Part shown: piece after piece, positions 57,609 to 64,000 of the stretch
Position numbering within the stretch: the stretch's first letter is position 1
Layout: each line of letters starts with the position of its first letter
Assembly: GCF_003859805.1 (NCBI RefSeq)
Contig: NZ_RQZG01000002.1
Location: 1-64,000 of the forward strand
DNA: 64,000 nt
Reading direction: 5' to 3'
Origin: Arachnia propionica
Lineage (GTDB): Bacteria > Actinomycetota > Actinomycetes > Propionibacteriales > Propionibacteriaceae
The notes under the pieces: model-generated
The model's database searches: none
Told to the model about the DNA's origin: nothing
Seen by the model: only the letters and a program-made list of their open reading frames with translations
Program-made: the position numbers and the translations under genes

Positions 57609-58520
57609 GTGAAACTGGACCGCCAACTGCTCCCCGCCCTCGCCCTGCTCCTGGCCGCAGCCGCCTGGGGATCAACTGTTGCGGTGGCCAAGGGGGCCTA
57701 CGAGGTGATGTCCCCGGAGAGCCTGACCATCTCTCGTCTGCTGTTGACCGGGCTCTGTCTGCTCTTCCCGTTCCTGCCCCACCTGAGGATGAAGAGACGG
57801 ACCCTGATCCAGGGCATCATCCTGGGGGCGGTGTTCAATTTCGGCCTGGCGATCCAGCTCATCGGCCTGAAGTACACCGCGCCGTCGCTGTCCGGGTTCA
57901 TCACCGCCAGCTACGTGGTGTTCACCGCCATCATCACGGCCGTGTTCCTGAAGCAACGCACCAACTCCCGGACCTGGATCGCGGTGCTGCTGACGATCAC
58001 CGGCATCGCCATCCTGGCGCTGGGTCACAGCAGCGAGGGTGGGTTCGGGTTCGGTGCCGTCCTCACACTCATCGGTGCCGTCATGTTCGCCGTCCACATC
58101 GTCCTGCTGGGACGGTGGGTCACCCCCGAGACGGTGCAGTCCCTGACCCTGGCCCAGGCACTCACCGGAGCCGCGGGTTCTGTGATGGTGATCCCCTTCA
58201 CCAGTTATCAGGTCCCGACGACCTGGGAACTGGCCGCTCCCGTGCTCTACCTCGGCATCTTCTGCGGTGCCGTCACCCTCTTCCTGCAGAGCTGGGCCCA
58301 GAGCTACGTGCCACCCACCACCACGGCGGTGATCATGTGCACCGAACCGGTCTGGGCCGCCGTCTTCGCCATCGGTTTCGGGATGGAGCTGTTCACCTGG
58401 CACGTCGCCATCGGTGGAGGCATCGTGGTGGCGGCACTGCTGCTCATCGCCTGGCCGAAACCCTCCAGCCGTCGTATCGACGAGGTGGTCCAGGAGCTGC
58501 GGCAGAAATTCAAGCGCTGA
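57609..58520 (+). CDS. EamA/DMT-family transporter
   Basis: 303 residues, ten membrane helices in two EamA repeats (AAAAWGSTVAVAKGAYEVM near the start; TEPVWAAVFAIGF in the second). Probably exports small metabolites or amino acids. GTG 57609 is 6 nt from TAGGAT, implying leaderless. A short ATCCCG/CGGGAT hairpin (57577-57592) lies between it and the kinase gene. Confidence 0.87.
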   Translation: MKLDRQLLPALALLLAAAAWGSTVAVAKGAYEVMSPESLTISRLLLTGLCLLFPFLPHLRMKRRTLIQGIILGAVFNFGLAIQLIGLKYTAPSLSGFITASYVVFTAIITAVFLKQRTNSRTWIAVLLTITGIAILALGHSSEGGFGFGAVLTLIGAVMFAVHIVLLGRWVTPETVQSLTLAQALTGAAGSVMVIPFTSYQVPTTWELAAPVLYLGIFCGAVTLFLQSWAQSYVPPTTTAVIMCTEPVWAAVFAIGFGMELFTWHVAIGGGIVVAALLLIAWPKPSSRRIDEVVQELRQKFKR

Positions 58521-58523
58521 GGC

Positions 58524-59909
58524 TCAGAACTCCCGGAGCTGGTACTCCTGCACGGGATTGCGACGTGAGGCCCGGCCCTCACGCAGTCTGGTGGCGACGG
58601 TGAAGGCCAGCTCCAGGCTCTGGTTGCGGTTCAGCCTGGGATCGCAGACCGTCTCGTAGCGGCTGGCGAGATCTGCCTCCTCCAGCCTGAGTGCCCCCCC
58701 GACGCACTCGGTGACATCGGTTCCGGTCAGCTCCACGTGAAGCCCACCCGGCCACGTCCCGAGGGCGTGGTGGACGTCGAAGAAGCCCCGCACCTCCTCC
58801 ACCACGTCGTCGAAGGACCGGGTCTTGAAGCCATTGGCGGCCTCGAAGGTGTTGCCGTGCATGGGATCACACACCCAGGCCACCCTCCGTCCGGTCGCCT
58901 CCACCCCTTGGATCACCGAGGGCAGCACCTCACGCACCTTGCCCGCCCCCATGCGGGTGATGAACGTGATCCGGCCGGGCTCGCCATCGGGATCGAGCCG
59001 ATCCGCGAGCTCGATGGCCTGCTCCGGGGTGGTGGTGGGACCGAGCTTGATGCCGAGCGGGTTGCGGACCCGTCGCAGCAGCTCCACGTGCGCCCCGTCC
59101 AGCTGCCGGGTGCGTTCCCCGATCCACAGCATGTGCCCGGAGCAGCCGTAGAGCTGCTGGGACCGCGAGTCGACGCGGGTCAGTGCACGCTCGTACTCCA
59201 GCAGCAGTGCCTCGTGCGAGGCGTAGAAGTCGATGGTGGACAGTGCCCGGTCCTCCACCCCGCAGGCCACCATGAAGGCCAGCGCCTGGTCGATCTCCGC
59301 GGCCAGCTCCTCGTAGGCGGTCTCCACCTCCGAGTTGCCGACGAAGTCCCGGTTCCAGGTGTGCACCCCACGCAGATCCGCGAAACCTCCCTTGACGAAG
59401 GCCCGGACCAGGTTCAGGGTCGCCGCTGAGGCGTTGTAGACCTGCACCAGACGTTCCGGGTCCGGACGCCGTGCCTCGGGGGTGAAGTCGAAACCGTTGA
59501 TGGCATCGCCGCGGTAGCTCGGCAGGGTCACCCCCTCACGGGTCTCCGTCGGTTTGCTGCGCGGTTTCGCGTACTGCCCTGCGATACGTCCCACCTTGAC
59601 CACCGGGACCTGGGCCGCATAGGTCATGACCACCGCCATGGACAACTGCACGAGCAGCTTGTTCTTGATGTCCTGCGCCGTCACGGCCTCGAAGGACTCG
59701 GCGCAGTCCCCACCCTGCAACAGGAAGGCGCGCCCCGCGGCCACCTCCGCCAGTTTGTCCCTGAGGTCATCACACTCGCCCGCGAAGACCAACGGCGGCA
59801 GGTTCTCCATCACGTCGATGACCCGGTCCAACGCCTCGACATCGTCATAGACGGGCTGCTGGATCAGTGGCAGGGCACGCAGTTCGGCCCGACTCATGAT
59901 GGAGGACAT
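58524..59909 (-). CDS. aroG: Class II 3-deoxy-7-phosphoheptulonate synthase
   Basis: 461 residues. Condenses PEP and erythrose 4-phosphate, first shikimate-pathway step. Conserved LLQGGDCAESFEA, VPVVKVGRIAGQYAKPRS, WVCDPMHGNT and GGLHVELTGTDVTECVGG. Class II (plant/actinobacterial) length. ATG 59909 has TAGTCT (59917-59922) exactly 7 nt upstream, so an in-frame extension is rejected. Convergent with the EamA gene. Confidence 0.96.
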   Translation of the reverse strand: MSSIMSRAELRALPLIQQPVYDDVEALDRVIDVMENLPPLVFAGECDDLRDKLAEVAAGRAFLLQGGDCAESFEAVTAQDIKNKLLVQLSMAVVMTYAAQVPVVKVGRIAGQYAKPRSKPTETREGVTLPSYRGDAINGFDFTPEARRPDPERLVQVYNASAATLNLVRAFVKGGFADLRGVHTWNRDFVGNSEVETAYEELAAEIDQALAFMVACGVEDRALSTIDFYASHEALLLEYERALTRVDSRSQQLYGCSGHMLWIGERTRQLDGAHVELLRRVRNPLGIKLGPTTTPEQAIELADRLDPDGEPGRITFITRMGAGKVREVLPSVIQGVEATGRRVAWVCDPMHGNTFEAANGFKTRSFDDVVEEVRGFFDVHHALGTWPGGLHVELTGTDVTECVGGALRLEEADLASRYETVCDPRLNRNQSLELAFTVATRLREGRASRRNPVQEYQLREF

Positions 59910-59943
59910 GCGCGGAAGACTACCCCAGCGGGGCAAGAACTCC

Positions 59944-60612
59944 TCACTCGTTCGGATCGTGAAGCCCTTGGTCGATGGCGTAGAGGGTCAACTCGACCCG
60001 ATTGTGGAGCTGCAGTTTGCGCAGCACGTTCTGGACATGGTTCTGGATCGTGCGGTGTGAGACGAACAGCTCCTCGGCGATCTCCCGGTAGGCCAGCCCC
60101 TTCGCGACGCGACGCAGCACCTCCACCTCCCGCGTGGTGAGCACCGGTCCCTCGTCGTCGTGGTCGCGGGCGACGTTGGCCATGCGACGGAACTCCCCCA
60201 GCACCAGTCCCGCCAACCCGGGGGTGAAGACAGCATCTCCTGCCGCGGTCCGGCGGACCCCCTCGATGAGCTCCGCCTTCGACGCCGACTTCACCAGATA
60301 GCCCTTCGCGCCCGCCTTCATGGCCTTGAGCACGTCATCGCGTTCCCCACTGGCGGAGATCACCAGTACCTTGATCTCCGGGAACTCACGGACCAGCCTC
60401 TCGGTGCAGGTGGCCCCATCAGGTTCTGGGATCTGGAGATCCATCACCACCACGTCCGGTCGTGTGGCCCTGGCACGTTGCAGGCACTCGGTGCCGTTCT
60501 TGGCTGCGGCGACGATCTCGAAACCTTCCTCCTCCAGGTCCTCACTCAGCGCGTCGATCCACATCGGGTGGTCGTCCACCAGCATGACACGGCGGCGTTC
60601 GATGTCGTTCAC
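59944..60612 (-). CDS. NarL/LuxR-family response regulator
   Basis: 222 residues. Receiver with VMLVDDHPMW and phosphoacceptor Asp58 (VVVMDLQIPEPDG), then LuxR helix-turn-helix (LTTREVEVLRRVAKGLAYREIAEELFVSH, cut at conserved parts). GTG 60612 overlaps the sensor-kinase stop (GTGA). Cognate of the upstream sensor. Confidence 0.93.
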   Translation of the reverse strand: MNDIERRRVMLVDDHPMWIDALSEDLEEEGFEIVAAAKNGTECLQRARATRPDVVVMDLQIPEPDGATCTERLVREFPEIKVLVISASGERDDVLKAMKAGAKGYLVKSASKAELIEGVRRTAAGDAVFTPGLAGLVLGEFRRMANVARDHDDEGPVLTTREVEVLRRVAKGLAYREIAEELFVSHRTIQNHVQNVLRKLQLHNRVELTLYAIDQGLHDPNE

Positions 60613-61799
60613 GGTCCCACCAACCTCACCGGGAATCTCAACTCCCACTCAGTGCCCTGCCCGGGGCTCGACTTCACCTCGGCTGATCCGCCGAGTGCAA
60701 CCATGCGCCCAACGATCGAGTTGCAGATACCAAGCCTGCCACGCATCGCCGCGGAATCCACCTCGCCGAGGTCCATGCCCACCCCGTCGTCGCGGACCCA
60801 GAGGATCACCTCGTCCTTGTCCTCCTGGTCCAGCAGCACCCACGCCCTCGCATCCGGACCGGCATGCTTCTCGACGTTCTTCAACGCCTCGCTGAGGGTG
60901 GCCTCGACCTCCTCCGCGATCAACCGGGGCACCATCACCCTGCCCGCCATCGTGGACACCGTGACACGGCCTGACTCGAAACGCCCCAGTGCGGAGGTGA
61001 GGTCGACCTCGAAGACGGTGGACTCGTCGAAGACCTCCTTGTCCCGGATCAGGGTGCGCAGCTGGTTCTCGGACTCACGCGCCAAGGCCGCCAGTCGCGC
61101 CCCGCGTGGCCCGAGCCCCGGCCCCTCACGCTCGACCAGGGCCAGCACCTGAAGGGCCCCGTCGTGGACGATCCGGGCCAGCCGCTCCCGCTCCCCCAAC
61201 GCCACCGAGCGGATCCTGGCCCGTTCCTGCTCGGTGATGGTGTGCTTGAACTGGGTGATGAGCACACCACAACAGACGGTGATGAGCATGGCCCCCAGGG
61301 ACAGGTCGACCCTCGCCAGGGACAGCCGGGGTGGCAGGGCCAACAGGGCCACGGAGGTCGCGAGGACACAGGCGACCCCTGACGCGGCGCCTCGGAGCAC
61401 GGCTGCGTAGAGACAGCAACCGAGCATCCAGTAGCCCGCGAGCGAGGTGTCGCCGTAGGGTTCGGTCACGATGAGGGGGGTGGCGAGGATGATGGCGCAG
61501 GTGACGGCCGCATCAGCCAGATGCACCCAGAGGCTCCGCTGGCTGGGACGTCGCAGCACCGCCGTGACCAGGACCGTCCACCCGAGCAGCACCACGAAGG
61601 TCAGCATCATGCCCGGGAGGTCGATCATGGCCTCCTGGTCGAAGGTCAGGTTCATGGCGACGGTGTGCACCGCCAACGCGGCACGCACGAAGGCCGCGAC
61701 CACGAAGACCCGTCCCAGCACGTCGTAGTCCTTGCGGAACCACGACGAGGCCGCCTGGACCCATCCCAGGCCGGCCGAGGTGGGACCCGGGTGGGTCAC
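60609..61799 (-). CDS. MacS-like membrane histidine kinase
   Basis: 396 residues. Several membrane helices in the first 185 residues (about 33-47, 62-82, 93-115, 125-150, 165-183). Then a dimerisation helix with His212 (ERLARIVHDGALQVLAL) and a HATPase (EALKNVEKHAGP N-box, DDGVGMD, GRLGICNS). MacS/DesK group. GTG 61799 overlaps the plsC stop. Signal unknown; linkage to plsC hints at envelope sensing. Confidence 0.9.
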   Translation of the reverse strand: MTHPGPTSAGLGWVQAASSWFRKDYDVLGRVFVVAAFVRAALAVHTVAMNLTFDQEAMIDLPGMMLTFVVLLGWTVLVTAVLRRPSQRSLWVHLADAAVTCAIILATPLIVTEPYGDTSLAGYWMLGCCLYAAVLRGAASGVACVLATSVALLALPPRLSLARVDLSLGAMLITVCCGVLITQFKHTITEQERARIRSVALGERERLARIVHDGALQVLALVEREGPGLGPRGARLAALARESENQLRTLIRDKEVFDESTVFEVDLTSALGRFESGRVTVSTMAGRVMVPRLIAEEVEATLSEALKNVEKHAGPDARAWVLLDQEDKDEVILWVRDDGVGMDLGEVDSAAMRGRLGICNSIVGRMVALGGSAEVKSSPGQGTEWELRFPVRLVGP

Positions 61800-62545
61800 C
61801 CCGTGGTCTCCTCAGGACGTACTCCTGTCCCGGGACGGGGACGGACGAACTCGTCCGAGCCGACCTCCTTGAGGTCGCCGTACTTGACCCTCGTGGCGTA
61901 GACGTCGGCGTACTCCTGGCCGGTGAGCCGTTGGATGGCGGCCAGCACCTCGTCGGTGACGTGGCGCAGCACCTTGGTCTCACCCTGTTGACCGTGGTAC
62001 TCGCTGAAGTCCAAGGGCTGCCCCACCACGACGATGGGGCGACGCACCCACGGGATGCCGAACAGCCCACGTACCTTGTGGGTACCGACCACCCCGACGG
62101 GCAGCACCGGCGCCCCCGAGGTGAGCACCATGCGGGCCATGCCGGTCTTGCCCTTGTACAGTCGACCATCCGGGGAACGGGTGCCCTCCGGATAGATCGC
62201 GATCACCTGGCCGGCGTCCAGCACATCGGTGATGGCCTGCAGGGACGCGGCCGAGGCCCTGCCCCCACCGCGGTCCATCGGCACCATCCCGATGGCCTTC
62301 AGGAACCAGGCGACGATCTTGGAGACGATCCCTCGGTCCCCCTTGAAGAGTTCGGCCTTCGCTGGGAAGGTGACCTTCCTCGGCAGCATGGCCGGGATCA
62401 CCACCGAGTCCATCGCCGCGATGTGATTGCTGGCGAGAATGGCTCCGCCGCTGGCGGGCACGTTGTCAGCCCCGATGATGCGGGCGCGAAATCCGTGACG
62501 GACCAGGGGACGGAACAGAAAGGTCTTGAAGAACCTGTACCACAT
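61796..62545 (-). CDS. plsC: 1-acylglycerol-3-phosphate acyltransferase
   Basis: 249 residues. Motif I NHIAAMD (His41, Asp46), motif III YPEGTRSPDG, motif IV VLPVGVVG. Adds the second acyl chain to make phosphatidic acid at the membrane. First of a plsC-sensor-regulator operon, 6 nt after the NlpC/P60 stop. Confidence 0.92.
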   Translation of the reverse strand: MWYRFFKTFLFRPLVRHGFRARIIGADNVPASGGAILASNHIAAMDSVVIPAMLPRKVTFPAKAELFKGDRGIVSKIVAWFLKAIGMVPMDRGGGRASAASLQAITDVLDAGQVIAIYPEGTRSPDGRLYKGKTGMARMVLTSGAPVLPVGVVGTHKVRGLFGIPWVRRPIVVVGQPLDFSEYHGQQGETKVLRHVTDEVLAAIQRLTGQEYADVYATRVKYGDLKEVGSDEFVRPRPGTGVRPEETTG

Positions 62546-62551
62546 TCAGGA

Positions 62552-63637
62552 TCAGCCGACGCGGCGGGCACCCTGATAGGGCATCGAGTTGAGACCGGTG
62601 ACGTTGATGCCACTGCGGGGGTTGGCGGCATGGACGATCTTGCCGTCACCGATGTACATGCCGACGTGGCTGATGCCGCCGTAGTAGAAGACCAGGTCAC
62701 CGGGCTGCAGGTCACCCTTCGCCACCGGGGTACCGATCTGGTACTGCTGGCGGGCACTGCGCGGCAGGGAGATGCCTTGCTGCCGGTAGGCGTAGCTGGT
62801 CAGCCCGGAGCAGTCGAAGGTGTTGGGACCGGAGGTGCCCCAAACGTAGCTCTTGCCCACCTGGGCGAGGGCCACCTCCACCGCGGAGCCACCACGACCA
62901 CTGGCCGGCGGGGCCTTCGGCTGTTCCTTCTCCTTCTCGGGGGCCTCCGGGCTGGGAGAGGCCGTGTCGTTCTGGTTGTCGAGGGCACGGCTCGCGGCTC
63001 GTTCCTGCTCGCGACGGTCGCGTTCCTCCTGCTCGCGCTGGCGCTGCTCCTCGAGCTTGCGCAGCCGCTCCTGCTCCTCGGCGTTCAGACGCTTGTAGAC
63101 GTTCTCCGCCTCGGTCTCCTTGGTGTCGAACTCCTGGGCGAGCCGTTCCTTCTCGGCACGGTCGGCCTCGATGGCCTCGGTGGTGGCGACCTGCTGGTCA
63201 CGGAGGGAGTCGAGACGTCCCTGTTCGAGCTGCAGTGCCTGCAGGTCGGAGTTGCTGCGATCCATCTCGTTCTGGATGGTGGCCAGTCCGGAGAGGAACG
63301 TGGAGTCGGAGCCACTGGTCAGCAGCTGCGACGTCACGTCCAGACCACCGCCGTTGAGCTGGAGCATGGCGACGTCGCCGAGGTCGGCCCCCATCCGGGC
63401 GACCTTCTGCTCCTGGGCGCTGAGGTCCTCGTTGAGGTCTGCGAGCCTCGCGGTCGCCTCGTCCGCTCGGGCCGCCACCTCGATGATCTCGGCGTCGAGC
63501 GAGGAGGCCTCCTCACGGATCCGCTCCAACTCGGCCTTCGCCTCGGCGACCTTGTCCGGATCGGCGAAAGCCGTCGGGACGAACACGACGCTGGTGGCGA
63601 CCAGCAGGGCGACCAGCCCGCTGCGCATCTTCTTCAC
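62552..63637 (-). CDS. NlpC/P60 peptidoglycan endopeptidase with coiled coil
   Basis: 361 residues. Signal peptide (SGLVALLVATSVVFVPTAFA), long coiled coil (about 27-215, KVAEAKAELERIREEAS), charged linker, then NlpC/P60 with Cys276 (TFDCSGLTSYAY), His324 (SHVGMYIG) and His336. RipA-like cell-separation hydrolase. GTG 63637 has GGAG 6 nt upstream. Confidence 0.93.
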   Translation of the reverse strand: MKKMRSGLVALLVATSVVFVPTAFADPDKVAEAKAELERIREEASSLDAEIIEVAARADEATARLADLNEDLSAQEQKVARMGADLGDVAMLQLNGGGLDVTSQLLTSGSDSTFLSGLATIQNEMDRSNSDLQALQLEQGRLDSLRDQQVATTEAIEADRAEKERLAQEFDTKETEAENVYKRLNAEEQERLRKLEEQRQREQEERDRREQERAASRALDNQNDTASPSPEAPEKEKEQPKAPPASGRGGSAVEVALAQVGKSYVWGTSGPNTFDCSGLTSYAYRQQGISLPRSARQQYQIGTPVAKGDLQPGDLVFYYGGISHVGMYIGDGKIVHAANPRSGINVTGLNSMPYQGARRVG

Positions 63638-63783
63638 GTGGGTCTCCAAACACTGCAGGAAGCAAAGCTGAGAGAATCCTAAACGACCCTCAGGGCATTG
63701 CCCAAACCGAATCGGCCGAAAGGGCCTCGTTCCGGCAACGCCGTTGACCGTTTCTGTCGGACGGGCTCGGTAGTTTGTGGACC

Positions 63784-64000
63784 ATGCCCACCCCTTCGCC
63801 GGATCAGCCCAGCTTCGACGACCTCGGCACCGCACTGCGCGCAGCGACCTTCACCGTCGTCGACCTGGAGACCACCGGGGCAGGACGGGACGCGGAGATC
63901 ACGGAGATCGGCGCGGTCAAGGTGTGCGGTGGCACCGTGGTGGGCGAGTTCCAGTCCCTGGTGCGCCCTGACGGTGCCATCCCGGCGATGATCCAGGCCC
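63784..64000 (+). CDS. DEDDh exonuclease, C-terminus beyond window
   Basis: The first 72 residues are present. [26 protein letters not shown] is the DnaQ-like Exo I site (cut: DLETTG). In actinobacteria it often continues to a GIY-YIG (UvrC-like) half. ATG 63784 is 7 nt from TAGTTT (63771-63776), leaderless. Confidence 0.85.
   Translation, partial: MPTPSPDQPSFDDLGTALRAATFTVVDLETTGAGRDAEITEIGAVKVCGGTVVGEFQSLVRPDGAIPAMIQA

Overview
The window is a 64 kb piece of a high-GC actinobacterial chromosome. Evidence for this includes a mycothiol ligase (mshC), class II DAHP synthase, a DUF3090 protein, a PASTA-domain Ser/Thr kinase, a HelD-type helicase, a MacS-like sensor kinase and a K/E-rich C-terminal extension on IF-3. 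Gene order and the many TANNNT boxes placed 6-7 nt before start codons fit Propionibacteriales, probably Propionibacteriaceae. That last step is inference. No rRNA, CRISPR array, prophage or insertion sequence was seen; there is one tRNA-Leu(GAG).

Layout. 1-2520: three overlapping minus-strand genes of WXG/type VII secretion character, the last running off the window. 2590-4940: infC-rpmI-rplT with an rRNA methyltransferase, an AUC-start infC and a structured leader. 4941-5508: gene-free, with an unusual array of 20-bp-spaced direct and inverted repeats and two larger inverted repeats. 5509-12839: a SUFU protein, then a minus-strand operon of two Opp/Dpp ATPases, an MFS exporter, a lipoprotein receptor and a fused double permease, behind a DtxR/IdeR-like box; it looks like a metallophore or metal-complex transport system. 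12906-16389: small membrane protein, hisG, hisE, mshC and DUF3090, a block that other actinobacteria keep near uppP.

16400-30604 is a defence island lying between DUF3090 and uppP. Read in the direction of transcription it holds a zeta-type toxin/antitoxin pair, a DEAD/SNF2-like helicase, a DUF4391 protein, two related type III methyltransferases (mod), an AlbA_2/ATPase protein and a type III Res subunit. The first mod gene carries a perfect (TC)24 tract near its 3' end. The present repeat number reads past the normal C-terminus into a stop that overlaps the start codon of the second mod gene (TGATG). This looks like a phase-variable switch acting on both the C-terminus of one methyltransferase and the coupling to the next, and it is the most interesting element of the window.

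30757-38881: uppP, an aldo-keto reductase, a FucP-like permease with a sugar-binding lipoprotein, a LysR regulator, and gnd-zwf of the pentose phosphate pathway. 38956-44864: an SRA-like restriction-type protein, tRNA-Leu, and a rhamnose-type ABC importer with a LacI-type operator. 44869-48053: an unknown 450-aa protein and a DsbA-like/CcdA/zinc-ribbon thiol-redox operon. 48155-64000: HelD, metF, a polyprenyl diphosphate synthase, a P-type ATPase, a PASTA kinase, an EamA transporter, DAHP synthase, a plsC/sensor-kinase/regulator operon, an NlpC/P60 hydrolase and the start of a DEDD exonuclease. Most genes here are housekeeping and many appear to be transcribed as leaderless mRNAs.
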